A DNA stretch of 64,000 nt from Gari tellinella (taxonomy: Eukaryota > Mollusca > Bivalvia > Cardiida > Psammobiidae), in contig OV277867.1 of assembly GCA_922989275.2 (NCBI GenBank), forward strand, positions 40,972,070-41,036,069, written 5' to 3'. This document shows, piece after piece, positions 20,500-33,322 of the stretch. The notes under the pieces were generated by a model that did no database searches, was not told the origin of the DNA, and worked only from the letters and a program-made list of their open reading frames with translations. The position numbers were made by a program, and so were the translations under genes. The stretch's first letter is position 1, and the number at the start of each line of letters is the position of its first letter.

Positions 20500-21425
20500 T
20501 AGCACAATCGGCCAGACAGTAACAGGATATATATCTAACGTTTGACATGATAAAAACTAGTATCACGATATGTTCGTTTCTTTTCCGTATTGCAACTATG
20601 AAATTAATGTTCAATGGCCGCTGGACAGCCAAACAATCCTTTTTTACTTGACCAAATTATATGGATTCACTTCCAAAATGATAATGGCACTTTTTAGCAA
20701 TAGAAATTTCAACTTATTGTTTTTATTAAACCATATCACAGTTTCAGGCACCATGTTGTTCGCATAATCATAAATTATGAAGCGGTTCTTTTAAAAACAT
20801 GAACATTTCAAAAGTAAAACGAGATTGTTTTTTACTATCTGTGCTTCTAGAAATTCCCATAAATACTATTGTTAAGTAATTTTTGTTCTCTAAGATTACA
20901 TTTGTTGATTTTAAAACAATAAATATATAAACCATTAAACAAAAACAAAATGTCAACGGATGATAATTATTGATGTGCGAGGTTGATAGCTGTATGTGGA
21001 AATCTTACATAGTTTCATCGATTTACAATGACATCTTAATCATCATATTTTCTTATTGTTTATGCAGATAGTAGCTTTCAACAGACTGAAAGTAAAGCAG
21101 AATACGGCTTAGACACATTTTGCTTTATTTTCATCCTGGTTTCAAATGATCACCTATTTTCAATATTAGAATAAGGATATCGGTAAAGAGTTATGTTCTT
21201 AAAATATATCAACTGCTATAACTACATTTGTACATTTACATTTATGTCTTTTATAAACGATATTGTCGTGTTAGTACCCCATGTTTAGATCAGCATCGAT
21301 AAATTATATTCAGCCGCAAAAGTAATAATTAGAGAAAAAATTGCACTGTTTTTTAGATCCCTATCTTTAATCAATATGTTTGAGTATGGTGTTAACTATT
21401 TCATTGTCAAAATTGACATACGTTG
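20500..21425. other. No gene; one J-like remnant
   Basis: CTGAAAGTAAAGCAGAATAC and TTTTGCTTTATTTTCATCC at about 21090-21145 are a decayed HP2. The rest is AT-rich without motifs. Confidence 0.45.
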
Positions 21426-21590
21426 TTAACCCCTACACCGCCATATTGTCGTCTGCTTCAATATTGTTGTCTGCAATAGTGTTTCAAAGTTAGATACATG
21501 TATAAGGAAGTATGACTGACGAAATTTCGAAACGAGTGTTAAACAGTTTGGATACGCGCCTTTTGGCGCCATTGAAAATGAAAGAGTTAA
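21426..21590 (-). mobile_element. MITE E with hairpin deleted, 165 bp
   Basis: TTAACCCCTACACCGCCATA to AAAATGAAAGAGTTAA with TTAA at both ends. Reverse tail (TTGTCGTCTGCTTCAATATT) intact; HP1 shrunk to GTTAAACAGTTTGGATACGC. Confidence 0.8.
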
Positions 21591-21744
21591 ATGTCACATA
21601 CATGGAGTAAATTTTTATTATATTATCGTATCTAAATTATTTTCAACATTGGAACTTAATTCTTTGACCGCTGATCGCTACTTCAACAACCTTTGCAATC
21701 ATTTTGTATCTGTACATACGCTTTCAAGGCAGTTTGACCAAAGT

Positions 21745-21890
21745 GTCGACAGTTTTGATCTGATCTGGATGTAAATTGTGTGGCACTCATATGTCCGTTT
21801 TTTGACCAAAATGCACAAAATCTAACTTTGAGAAATTAGAGCAGATTACCTTTTAGAACCAGACAATATTGCGGCAGCAAAAGAGTTACA
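21745..21890 (+). mobile_element. MITE G fragment
   Basis: ACAGTTTTGATCTGATCTGG, TGTGTGGCACTCATATG, AAATCTAACTTTGAGAAAT and TAGAGCAGATTACC mark HP1 and tail. Termini lost. Confidence 0.5.
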
Positions 21891-22951
21891 TGCACGTATG
21901 GTAAATTCTATTACGTTAAACAATGTAATACTAAAATACTTTTCAAACATTCATTCATTATATTTACAAAAGCATGTAATGTCAATTCGGTATTTATCCT
22001 TTAATATTAAATGTGCAGTTTTCAATGCTGTATCGCAAAATAATGAATCATAAAACGGCAGGAAAATATATCGTCCCTACTTGAATAAAAAAATACGAGC
22101 AAGTGATAAACTAAATTACCGAAAACTTAAATTAAGGCAAACACAATAAGTATGCCCTGTAGTATGATTAGGGAAACAGAAGGCACCTAATGCTTCATGT
22201 AACATTTCAACCGCATGCCATTGAAGAAACAAACGAACTGTTAGATATAAAAATCATACTTTAAACAAATATGTGTTGCTAGATTTAAAAAGAATACTTT
22301 CAACAAATATGTGTTACACGAAATATTGCATATTACGGCAATACACTTCGGCACAGTTCAAAAAGTTGAGAAAATGTATTCCATATCAATATTGCAATCA
22401 TCAGACACCTCTGGTTCTAATATTCGTTCAATATTTAACACAACATTTAACTTGGATTATATGCCAGAGAATCTAAGAGTTGGTAACTCGAAATTAGAAT
22501 CTCGAGTTAACATTACCGTCATACTTAAGCTTATTGTCAAATAAAAAGGACCAAGCGTAAAGACTGATGAGACGCCGCATTTAGCTGTTTGCTATTCTAA
22601 ATGAAAGATTCTGCTGTAAGAAAAAAAGACACTACAATGTTGAGCACAGTTGTTTACGATGATGAAACACACAGTGAGAGGGAATTGCAATTTTCGGGAA
22701 AAAGGAGTTAATGAAAATGGGGTGCCTCCAACTTTGGTATCGATTTTTTTTCAAATCTTGATATATATTATATGTCAGTGATCACCTTATAATATCCAAC
22801 CCTCCAGTTATATGCCATGCAATATAAACACGTCGGAACAAATAGTTCATGTACTGTAACATAGACATTTCATGTCAAACACTCAGTAAACGTTTTCTGT
22901 CTTCATGTGAAAACGCACTACACATTACAAAGAAACATAGTGAAACTCACT
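21891..22951. other. No gene recognised
   Basis: AT-rich. A lone HP1 word (CTGATGAGACGCCGCATTTA) is at 22563. Overlapping plus-strand frames at 22273-22544 lack motifs. Confidence 0.5.
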
Positions 22952-23166
22952 GATAGTGGAGAAGACGCTATTCTTTCCCTTTTAAAGGTTAAAAGAAAAC
23001 AAAAACCGAGTCGAAAACGCATTGCACTTAAATGTAAATAGTGACATCGTTTTGAAAAGTATATCTATTTATTTTAATCCGCGTGGGAAACAATTTGGAA
23101 AGGAATTAATAGTTGTAGTGTGAATGCGTTTATTAGAAAATAAAAAACGTTTTTTTTCACTGCATA
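22952..23166 (-). mobile_element. MITE A2, core deleted
   Basis: ATAGTGGAGAAGACGCTATT at the left, AATGCGTTTATTAGAAAAT and TTTTTTCACTGCATA at the right. GAAACAATTTGGAAAGG is all that remains of HP1. Confidence 0.6.
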
Positions 23167-25499
23167 GCTGGTCTATTTATACGTTAATTAGAAATTGGAA
23201 ATTAATTTCGTACATTGTACATATTATTTAATGTAAAACTAAGCCCATGATAGAAAAGACATTACAACATTTATACTGTTATCTAAAATCTCATGTCAGA
23301 AAAAAATTACATATTTCATGCCAGTACCTGGTATTTTATGCATGTTATTGGATGTTAGAAAACGCATTATAATTTTAAATCAGCACCATCTATTTTAAAA
23401 AAGAAAACGTATTGCAATGTTCATGTCAACGCCGAATAGTGAATGCCTGTTTAAATTGTCAGCTATTATGGCCAAGAGTTAATTTGTTCGATCCAGAAAA
23501 AAACATAAAACGAATATGTCTCATAGAATGTTTTATTTCAGGATATATAATAATATTCTAATATCGTATAAATCGATCAAATGTAAAAAATAATATGTTA
23601 CACAAAAAAATATTTTACAATTGCTAAAGCTAAAACTGTATTTTAGTAAACACAATTTATACATTTATATCGTTGAGATTTATATATCAGAAACAGGAAT
23701 GAAGTTACGCAGATATTCTACCAACAGAAGTTTTTCAAAGCATAATTAATATATAAAAATCGTTCCGGGGTTATGTTACAATAGCGGACATAAGCGAGTA
23801 GTATTTCTTAATTCGGTTACTTTTATATTTTCTTTCACGACAATGCTAAATATTTCGGAAAATGGTAAACTGTACATTGTTTCGATATTTAGAAATTAAT
23901 TTAAGAAGTAACAAGTACCAAGTAAGAAAAACGATTGGTTTGTTGTCACTCGGGTATACATACGTCGTCAGACTTTTCAAAAGTTTTGTTACCTTTCATG
24001 CTCACTGGAAATTATATGTCTATATAGTCAATAGTCATTTTGGGGATACATGTAAAGTGAATCATATTTTGAAAGACACTCAACAAATGTCATAATGTTG
24101 GTCCTCTAGACAGGGGAAAAATTCATGCATTTTGAAATTCAAACGTAATGAAGAGATCTCTTAAAAGAGATTTAAAAATGTCTTTTGATTTGGTGCTTTC
24201 AATACCATTATGTCATTATTCACAATATAATTATACTTGATTAAAACTGTTAGAAAATAAATAACACGCATTCGTCTATAGAATGCCGTAGATGAACTGT
24301 GTTGAACGAAACACTACGGAACTGTTAAAACACTACGGGGTTTGATGTTAATTGTTTATGAGATAGGTAACGTATTTTACTAGAATCAATGGTAACATTG
24401 CTGAACATATATTGCCTTAAAATGACTATGATTCCTGTTAAAACATTGTAACGTATTATGATATGTATTCTGTCTCCTAAAATAACACTTAATTGTTTAG
24501 ATGTATCAATAAACATTGGGACTACATTTTATAACCGTTTCTTGAGATGTATATTCCGAATCGTCTACCTAATGTTAAAAGTAAAGCAGAAAGCTCCTGA
24601 ACTTACATGTACACCGCGAGAAACCCTTCCCTCAATCTATACATATTTATTTCCAGAAATACATGTAGCTATAATTATACATGCATTCAAACGTACACTT
24701 ACAGGATTTAAGAAATAAAATAGACGAAAGAATTAAATTATTGAGTTTCACCCTTTTTTTAAACAGTTAGTGTCTTGTTTTCAGCGGCATGCCAGAAGGA
24801 AGAATAGTTTCAAGTTTTAGTACTTCAGTGGCCTAATACAGGAATAGCAGCAAAGAAGAAAGCGCAAGTGTCTTTCTGATTTAATTCAGCAATACACCAG
24901 TCTTATATCATTTTAGCAGAGCACCGTATCCTCTCAAAAGGTTCCGCTGAAAACAAACACAAAGAACCCATTCCTTTAACATGTATTGACAACGCGGCCG
25001 TACTATATAACAAAATTAATATTCGTTTACGCTTTTGCTTTCAGCATCTCATGCAATGAAATGTTGACCGTGCTTAATTAAATGAATAACTAACTTGTTA
25101 ATAAAAGGATTGATAATGAACTAATTAATCGAAGGGTTGATGGAAGGATGAACGGATTGATAGTATGTGCAAGATGAGACAATTTATACGAAATTCAGCT
25201 TACCTTATACGCTTATAGGTCTTTGCTCATAACGTCGAACAGTTGCAGAAACTGAAAATAAATATTATTGTTAAGACTGTGATACCTGTTTAGAGATAAC
25301 TACTTACCAAGTTATCGCATAAACAATATTAACGAGAAAACGTATGTATCAACTATCAAGTGCATGTAACAAACGTTTCATACAACTAAAATTTTATTTT
25401 CGTATTCCAAATATTTTCTAGAATTGACAGATTATATTGCAGAACTTAAAACTAATTAATATGTCATGCTGGACAAGTTGTTGTTTTATTTTTGGTGTT
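23167..25499. other. Long AT-rich stretch, no gene recognised
   Basis: Several short frames, none with a motif. HP2-like half (AAAAGTAAAGCAGAAAGCTC) at about 24578. No element termini. Confidence 0.5.
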
Positions 25500-25656
25500 G
25501 TGTCCATGGCGCCATCTGCTTGAAACAAATATCGTCTGTTGTTATTACTCAAATTTGAACTTAATGTACTGTATGTTAATGAGCGGAAAACAGTCCGATC
25601 GGGATCCAAATTGTTTGCGAATAAAGATCGTACTCGGGGTGTGACAATGAAGGAGT
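25500..25656 (-). mobile_element. MITE G fragment, inverted
   Basis: CCATCTGCTTGAAACAAATA, ATCGTCTGTTGTTATTAC (reverse tail) then CCGATCGGGATCC, AAATTGTTTGCG and GTGACAATGAAGGAGTTAA. Confidence 0.6.
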
Positions 25657-28382
25657 TAAATGTTAAACTATATTCAGTTATCCTCTTTTATTCCTGATTG
25701 TGTACACAATTGGAAGAACCTGGACAAGATGCCGTATTACTCCGCATTTCATCCGACTCCAAAATGTTTTGGTTACATCATCACTATATGTAATAATCAG
25801 GAAACTGATTAAAATCAGTGTGTGTTTTATTTTGACAACCATTTTACCAAGCGACAGATCAGCTCAGTGTAAGTTTTGTTCCCCCCTGGAATTGGCATAA
25901 ATTCTTATGCGCTATACACATTTTATTCAGGAAAGTGTATACAATACATTTTATGAATATTAGCAGTTAGAATTTGACTTTTGTTTGAGGAAGAAAATTC
26001 GTTTTAAGAAAAGAATCGAGTGTAATACGTAAATCTTATGTATGAATAAAATTGGAAAGATTTTTTTCAAAATCACATCAAGCGCATGAACATAAAAATA
26101 ATTGTAAGTTTTTCCAAAACAACAAACTACACGTTCATTATTTCTATATATTGATGTAGTGCAATCGAGAAAAAGTTAGACATGAATTTTCCCGTTTAAA
26201 CGACACTGGATGGAAATGCAATGGAACTAAATTGATATAAATAACCAATAAATTATTTTCTCGTTGATTTATCAATATCTGCATGACGATTATGGAGTTT
26301 GATCGGATGCTAAATTGCTTGCTCAAAGCTTTTTTGAGTTGACATAATGCTTTTTACCAAAACGTGTTCATGGGACAACATTACTGTTCCCCATGACGAA
26401 CGTCTATTTATATACAGTTATAGAAATAAAAGTAAGAAAACAGAACATAAAAGGACGTATATGAAATAAATACAAAATCTTATAAATGATGTTGGATGAG
26501 TATCTAAATTATTACCAAATTAACAAAATATTACAAAATTGAATGCCGTTGTCCTTATTTTCAGAAGACAACACTGAATAACCTTATTTGATTTAATAAT
26601 CAAACATCTAAATTACATTTGATGCAATACATTTATTTATAAACGAATGTGCATCCAGTAAAAACCTATAAAATGGGACTCTTTTCCCGATTTCTTGACC
26701 TACGGTCGTACATAGAAGAAGAAGTTATTCATTCCAATGTATACGAACTGAAAGGCTAAATAATTATAATGAACTGCATAAAATGACAGTTGCACATGCT
26801 GTCAAATCAATAAAATTTGGAAGAACAAACAGTTTGGAGCCTGATAGACGGCAAAATGTTCGATGTTATCTGAACCGGCTTTAAATTGTCTGCAATTGAA
26901 AACAATGTTTATGCACGTACACGCTCATCCGGTTGTCTCTACTGTTATTTGGATGGCCTTATCATATTTGTTCTTTTTGTCAAATCGAAAATGTGATGAA
27001 CAAGCCTTTCTTACGAATTAACTTAGGAAAACCTAGCAGATGGTGAAAAAAAACCTCGTTTTGTCGCTTCCTTCATTCTTTGATTGTGCATTTATCCAAC
27101 AAACTGTCCAAAGAGTTTCGGTCATTTATTTATAAATAGACGTTGCTTACATATATGTTTATTCATTACTCAAACGAAAATAAATGTTACTCATACTAAA
27201 ATCCAGATTAAGAATATCAAATGATTTTTTAAATAGATGCCATATACCTATATAAACACTCATGCATTAATTTACGAAGATACTTTAAGTTAAAAACTCA
27301 ATTCAATAAGATATCATAATTTTTGTAGGTTTTCAAACGCATGCGGCTAAGGCAAAAGCAGCGTCTTAATTGACTGCTCATTGTGGACAATTGCATACAA
27401 TTCTCACTAAAATCATCTAAAAAATATCAGCGTTCATATAGCGATTTTAGGGATGGTAGACGTGGCATTGCATTTAAAACAAAGTAAAATTGTGCGATCA
27501 AACAATAAGACCAAACAATAGGAAAAATATTCCTAACACTAATTTAATGTTTACAAAATTATTTTACTGCATGTATCCTTTTGCATCATATGTTTCTTTA
27601 ATCCTGAACTTCGTTACTGGATAATAATTTATCTATTAGAAATATTATTGAGCAAATAGTTAATAGTTTAACAGAGAAAGTTACAGAAAGGAGTGTTGAT
27701 GCTGCAAGAGCATGTGATTTAATTAAAACACAACATGTTAATAAGAATAAGACAAAGACAAATCACAAAAAATGATTTGATAATGGTTTAAAAATAATTA
27801 CAGCAGAACAGCAGAGCTAAAATAGACATAGGCGTCTTAAAACAAATGATAGTCACGAAGAAATGTTGCAAAGTAGTCGGGTATATAAGAAAGAAAATAA
27901 ATAAAATATTCAGAGTATTTAATAGAAATGGTGTTGAAAAATAAAAGGGTTGAAAAACACAGACCAAAAATCCTACTGGAGTCTTCTTGATAAATACACA
28001 GGGGGTAATAAAGCAATAGCAAGCAAAATATCTAGTGACGTTTTTCATAGCATCTTCTTTTTATTCTCTAAATATTATGCCATCAAGTACAATGCGTAAT
28101 AGTTCTCTGCAAAAATAAACACTTAAATAAAAGTTATTTTAAATCAAACATTTTATCTTAACAGTTTAATACACGTAGTTTAATTTAATTACATCAGTGT
28201 TTACCGTTAGAAATCAATTACTAATTTAAAATAAGAATAAACGTTTAATTTCTTTTAATTCAAATCACCTTTCTGCTTCACAGTCTAGTATTATGTAGAA
28301 GATGATACTCTTTCTCTTTAAACGTAATACTGAAATCGTTATGTCTCTTACACCAACTTGGAGCCATATTTAGAATATTTGT
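25657..28382. other. Long AT-rich stretch with old MITE scraps
   Basis: A2-like scrap at 26185-26335 (TTCCCGTTTAAACGACAC, TTTGATCGGATGC) and a decayed HP1 at 26823-26896 (ACAAACAGTTTGGAGCCTGA, TTTAAATTGTCTGC). No gene-like coding frame; the 86-codon minus frame at 27788-28048 is low-complexity and phenylalanine-rich. Confidence 0.5.
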
Positions 28383-28510
28383 CACAACACTTACTGTTAA
28401 GTTTTTGCTGATTGTTTCGTCCACTAATGTGGACATCCTCAAAGCTAGCTTTGAGGATGTCCATATTAGTGGCCGAAACAGTCAGCAATAATAAGATAGT
28501 AAGTGTTGTG
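28383..28510. repeat. 128-bp palindrome, unassigned foldback element
   Basis: Outer arms CACAACACTTACT / AGTAAGTGTTGTG and inner arms GTGGACATCCTCAAAG / CTTTGAGGATGTCCATATT meet at AGCTAGCT near 28446. Outer stretch has bulges. Not related to HP1 or HP2. Confidence 0.85.
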
Positions 28511-28554
28511 CTTTGAAGAAATTATATTCGAAATATCGATCAACCAACACAATG

Positions 28555-28675
28555 AACACTTTCTAGAATGTGGAGCCAGATTAGACTACGGAATACCCGT
28601 CGCCTAACCAGGTTCCAAACTGTTTGCATTAAGATTATAATGAATGGTCAGAATTGCCGGTATTTGTGATCTCAA
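28555..28675 (+). mobile_element. MITE A2 fragment
   Basis: GTGGAGCCAGATTAGACTAC, GGTTCCAAACTGTTTGC and ATAATGAATGGTCAGAATTG match the hairpin and right arm of A2. Confidence 0.6.
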
Positions 28676-29735
28676 TATCGCCGTGCATAGTCATTCCAGA
28701 AAAATGCTGTTATAAAGGATGAAAAATATTAATAAAACAGTACCTTATACTCTTTTTGATAAGTAGTAAACTTCAACCAACCAGTCTGAACATATTTTCT
28801 ACCAAATATGACGGACATGGAAATATCTTGCTCATTGCTTTTGTACTATTTCTATTTTCTATTTTTCACGTTTTCAAGATATTACAAAAATGAAATCGAA
28901 TAGTTCCAATGCTAAATATTGTATGCTAAATTAATAACTTATTCAATAAAAGCTAATTTAATTAGAATATCATACCGTCTGACACAATGAATTGAAATGA
29001 ACTGGATAAATACTTACCTGACATTCATTCCAGTATACATAATAATAATGGTGGTATCAATTAGTATGTTACATATTCGAACATCCTGTTATATATATAT
29101 TATATTATAGACACAATTGCACTTCTCCTCATACTTTCCCCACCCACACTCAGTGTTTGATTATTATTACTGTATTGTCTCATATATACATGTTATGTAG
29201 TGAGAAATAAAAAGTAATAGTTGTTGTTGTTATATATATACCTATGCCATCTTACTTCTTTGAAATCATACAAAGCATATATTACTTGCATGAGTCAGTT
29301 TCAAGTAATTTCAAGTAATTTATAAGTAGTGCTACTTAATGTAATTAAATGTTCAGGATATCACGTATAGACCATCTGTTTAGTACTAAACGGACACTCG
29401 AAAGAAGATGGGCTAGTTTTGATGATGAGTCTTACATGATTAGACTTATATACAGTAAAAAAAGAGAATACTGATCATTCAGTACAATAGTTAGACAGAA
29501 TGCTCCTATAGAAGATAATTGCTTTACGCTCGTTCTGCATTAAACATTGACTTACATTAGACGATAGTTGTGCTTCATAATTGAAAAGTACAGACGTTAA
29601 TGTACATGTATTTCTAAGCTTCAGTAGATGTATCATAATCGTAAAATTAATGAGTGTCTAATATTAGATAATTAACGGCTTTATTTTCTCTCTTCAAGTA
29701 CTCGAAACGAGCTGGCCTGTACCAATATTCGTATA
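28676..29735. other. No gene recognised
   Basis: AT-rich; short (AT)n at about 29092-29106 and (TTG)n near 29220. A 12-bp word TTTCAAGTAATT is duplicated at about 29299. Confidence 0.5.
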
Positions 29736-29789
29736 AAAACGAAAATGTTTTTCTTTCTTAGACGTTATTCTTTCCTGAAAAACGCATAT

Positions 29790-29975
29790 GTGCGAAATCA
29801 ATGACAGAAAATACACCAAGACGAGTGACAAACAGTTTGAACCAAGATCAGATGCCACGTGAGGTGGCGTCTGATCTGGGTTCAAAATACTGGCAATTGT
29901 TAGGAATCTAAGGGTATTAATTTTCCCTCCCTATAACATTTCCCTCCGAAAAAACACACATTATTTGTCTCCCAC
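29790..29975 (-). mobile_element. MITE I fragment, inverted
   Basis: GAGTGACAAACAGTTTGAAC, HP1 tip GATGCCACGTGAGGTGGCGTC, then CCTCCCTATAACATTTCCC and TTATTTGTCTCCCACCGGGC, the inverted I left arm. The terminus is missing; a second HP1 fragment follows at 29983-30050. Confidence 0.7.
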
Positions 29976-30050
29976 CGGGCCATTGCAAACAGTTTGGAGT
30001 TCAAAGTCATGAAAAGTTCGGCCTTTGATCGGGTTCTAAACTATTTGGTA

Positions 30051-31035
30051 CTCATATTTAAATAGACAGTTAATATATTCAAGATCTTGTTATTTTCTCC
30101 GTTTGCTTTTAGGTTCGATTGAACGGCACAGAAAAACGTCTTTGTGATAGCCAAAATGGGTCTACTAAATATTGTTAGACACAGAACTTGAAGGATGCAT
30201 ACTGCAAATGAGGTCATTCATGTTATGAAAAAATGTATCGTTTCATCCGGGTCTGCGCAATTTGTTATGTATTGTCTTTTTTATTTTAGTTTAGGTTGGG
30301 CTATGACGATAAACTCACAGAACCTTAGTGACGGGTATAAACGTAATTACATACAGTATGTATACTGTGAAGTGTACACTTGTCCTATATAGAGAATGTA
30401 GACCATAATTAAGAGAATTTGACAGTGTATTTAATGTTTGTTTGCATCCGTTGTTTATCGTTTTTTAACACAACAATAATGTACATTTGACTTGTTTTGT
30501 ATCGTATTATTATAGACCTAGCACATTTAGATCCATTATATGCATAATCAAATGGCTCACCCATAATTTATACAAATTCAAACTTGTCTGTTGAATGTAA
30601 AACGTGCGATATGTAAAGACCGTCGATTGCTTTATGCTAAGGTAATGGGGAGTTGTTTTCTTCATTACTTTTGTATATGCTGTAAGTTAGCCGTAAGATT
30701 ACGAATATATAGTTACTTCGGTGGAAATTTAAACAATGTTTCCTTTTCAATGGGATTCAAATAATGCTGTACATTATTAGACAAACAAACATACAGAAGT
30801 ACTTGAATTGACAAACCTTGACGATATCCGTTCGCAACTCGATAACAGTCACACACATTTGTAGCAGACGCCACTTTAATGTAAACAGTTGCATTTGAAC
30901 CACATTGTCTCACCCGTAACTAGTAAAACACGTTCGATATTGCATAACTCCAAACATATAAACACACGCACGGTAAATAACTTAATTATCATGCTACTAG
31001 GGACATCATTAAATATGAAGGAAGTGCCCTCTTCC
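30051..31035. other. No gene recognised
   Basis: AT-rich, without repeat termini. Short frames only. Confidence 0.45.
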
Positions 31036-31039
31036 CATA

Positions 31040-31168
31040 GCCGGTGCGCGCTGTCACGTGACCTTACGAAAAGCCGTTCTGCACCCCTTGATAGTTCGCA
31101 CCCAGGAAGTAACCAATTACGCAATGTGATTGGTTGCTATTTTTGACATAACGAACTGATTTCACAGA
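31040..31168 (+). promoter_or_regulatory. Promoter-like patch (E-box, CCAAT boxes)
   Basis: Locally richer in GC than its surroundings. Holds a perfect 10-bp palindrome GTCACGTGAC (31053-31062, bHLH E-box type), CCAAT at 31113-31117 and ATTGG at 31129-31133. No TATA box. An ATG in a GAATGGAGG context follows at 31169. Function is inference from motif clustering. Confidence 0.3.
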
Positions 31169-31282
31169 ATGGAGGCCGCATACTGGGAAACTGTCCATGC
31201 TGTAAACATAACCATGTCATTTTGCTTTTCATTTCAAGACAATGATGAGTGTTTACAAGTAACGGTTGCAGATTTTATATGA
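31169..31282 (+). CDS. Possible short first exon or chance ORF
   Basis: ATG at 31169 opens 37 codons beginning MEAAYWETVHAVNITMSF and ending at TGA 31280-31282. Two GT-type donor candidates fall inside (CATGCT-GTAAAC at 31201 and TACAA-GTAACG at 31258), so it could be the start of a spliced host gene whose other exons lie elsewhere. I recognise no protein family. Support is only the promoter-like patch directly upstream and the relatively high GC near the start; it may equally be noise. Confidence 0.15.
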   Translation: MEAAYWETVHAVNITMSFCFSFQDNDECLQVTVADFI

Positions 31283-31313
31283 CCTATTCTACGAATATAA
31301 TAATTACTAACTT

Positions 31314-31535
31314 TTAACTCTTTGCACGCTAGCGGCGGATAGTTGCCACAGTCATAACCCTTGCAAACAGTTTGGATCAAGATGAGACGCCGCGTAACGC
31401 GGCATTTCATCAAAATCCAAACTGGTTGCCATTCTGACCCTGAATTTAAAAGAAATTTTGAAAAATTCTAATTTTAGAACAAAAGCGGACGACAATTGTT
31501 GTAGACGAAAAAATTACCCAGCATGCAAAGAGTCA
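31314..31535 (+). mobile_element. MITE K, diverged copy
   Basis: TTAACTCTTTGCACGCTAGC start; HP1 arms CAGTTTGGATCAAGATGAGA / TTTCATCAAAATCCAAACTG; tail AAAAGCGGACGACAATTG and TTGTAGACGAAAAAATTAC; end GCATGCAAAGAGTCA (right TTAA lost). Confidence 0.75.
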
Positions 31536-31586
31536 GTAGTAAAATGAATAGCTGTTCTTTCCGAATAAACGGCGTTGTACACTGGA

Positions 31587-31829
31587 GAAGACGCTAACCG
31601 TTTAATGACGTCATAAAGCGCGTTTGCAAACAGTTTGGGTCTTGATCAGACGCCACGTAACGGAGCGTCTGATTAGCACTGTTTGACACTCATTTCGAAA
31701 TTTCGTCATAATTTTATCGCCTTAAATCTAACCTTGAAACGATATTGCAGACAATATTATTGAAGCAGACGAATCTATGGCGGTGAAGGGGTAAAAACCT
31801 CTAGACTAATTTGACCGTGAAAGGGTTAA
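31587..31829 (+). mobile_element. MITE E, full length
   Basis: CTAACCGTTTAATGACGTCA to GTGAAAGGGTTAA. HP1 has lost part of its right arm (GCGTCTGATTAGCACTG). Tail GAAGCAGACGAATCTATGGC and GTGAAGGGGTAAAAACC intact; serves as an empty-site comparator for the A insertion at 19979. Confidence 0.8.
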
Positions 31830-31837
31830 TTATCCAT

Positions 31838-32095
31838 GGGTAAATAAACGAGTTTGCGCTTTAACAACATATTTCAATGTTACTCGGCGTTTGATAAGGC
31901 TCCAAACTGTTTAAATCTCAGATAGAAATATTTCGTGTTTGTTTTCTATAAGCTACCATTTTTTATATTCTGATGCAATGCGTTCGCGTATAGTATCGTT
32001 CATATACAAGTGCATATACGTGTTGACAATTCTTAACATTTATCTTAATCTAAGTGACAAATAGTTTGGAGCCTGATCAGACGTCGGTTTTACAA
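31838..32095. mobile_element. MITE A2 fragments
   Basis: AATAAACGAGTTTGCGCTTT, CTCGGCGTTTGATAAGGCTC and GATGCAATGCGTTCGCG at 31846-31995, then AGTGACAAATAGTTTGGAGC at 32051. Termini lost. Confidence 0.55.
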
Positions 32096-32099
32096 AAAG

Positions 32100-32600
32100 T
32101 GATAAAGCGAAATTTTCAAAATCCTATTTTCTGAAACCAATATGGCCAGGGCTTTGATATTTGGAATGGTGGTAATTTTAGAGGTAATTTACCAATATTG
32201 TTGAAATAATTCCGGTCGGTTGCATATCTGTATATGTCACAGGAGCTTAAATAAATTGTTTCAATGAATACTTAAAAGATCTTCTTATACCATAGTACCC
32301 TGATCTTAGATACTTCGCGTAATGCATCATCTACAGGTCCTCTTTAAATATATATAAATAATGTCCCTTGGGTAAAAAATGACCCCACACTGGGCGTCAC
32401 TGTTTACATAGAGTTACATGTATATAGTGAAATCTTCAAACATCTTCTTTGGAACTAATACGGCTATATCTTTGTTATTTAGGATGATCACATTCTAGAG
32501 GTCCTTTACCAGTATTGCTGAATTGTCCGTTAAGTTGCATATCTAGATCACAAGATTTAAAATAGATTGTTTTTCAATGAAACCTTGTCTTGTTTAAAAC
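32100..32600. repeat. Diverged repeated modules
   Basis: Two related modules: CAGGGCTTTGATATTTGG with GAGGTAATTTACCAATATTG (32147-32200) and TACGGCTATATCTTTG with GAGGTCCTTTACCAGTATTG (32459-32520), each followed by GTTGCATATCT and a CAC/AAGATTTAAA-type stretch. Offset about 310 bp. Between them is AAAATGACCCCACACTGGGC, echoed at 32670. Confidence 0.6.
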
Positions 32601-33322
32601 CACAGAGCTAAATCCACAACTCTCTATCAAGTTAATGGACAAAATTTCATTATCCCCCCTTTGGTGAAAAATGACCCAGCACATGGTGTTTTCTTTTGAG
32701 CGATTTAGGGCCTTATGAACCTCTTGTTTATGATATAGGATCTGTCCCACGTGAGCCTGCACTCTTTTCTTGTTTCTTGTTTAGCTGATGTAAAGGTTCA
32801 CAAGATATAATTACAGGCAGCAGGGCCGGACCCAGACAAAAATCAGTGAGGGGGCACAGGCGGGGAGGGTATTGGAGGTGTCTAACCCCTCCGATAGGTG
32901 TGGGGCCCGGGGGCCTCCCCCGGAAATATTGTGAAACTTGCATAAAAAATGGTGCATTCTGAGGGCGAAATCTTATAATTATATGAACATTTAGTGAGAA
33001 AATGTTAATAGCAGAGATGTTTATTCTCTTAATGTACCATGCTTGCAGTCTTACAGTTGGGACGACACTATTTTTTCCCGTTTTAAGGAATCAAACTGTA
33101 AACACAGTGTAATTAAATGTAGAAAATGACAGTTTAGATTGTTAAAAACTATATTTTTTCTAAAATTATCAGTGATTACGTGTAAAGTTAACGTAATCGA
33201 TTTTTCAAATGAGAAACATCATAAATATAAAGAATGCATGTTTTTCAACAATCCAACAATGTTTTACCCCGCCCACTGATTAAGTTCCCAATTGTTCCAC
33301 ACTCGTCTCATAAGTTCTTTAC
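32600..33322. other. No gene; A2 scrap
   Basis: A GC-richer patch (32820-32930, CCCGGGGGCCTCCCCC) has no motif I can name. A2-like words at 33065-33140. Confidence 0.45.

Noticed and set aside
23862..24095. 77-codon frame in an AT-rich region
   Set aside because: No motif, no promoter signal, no splice context and no similarity I recognise.
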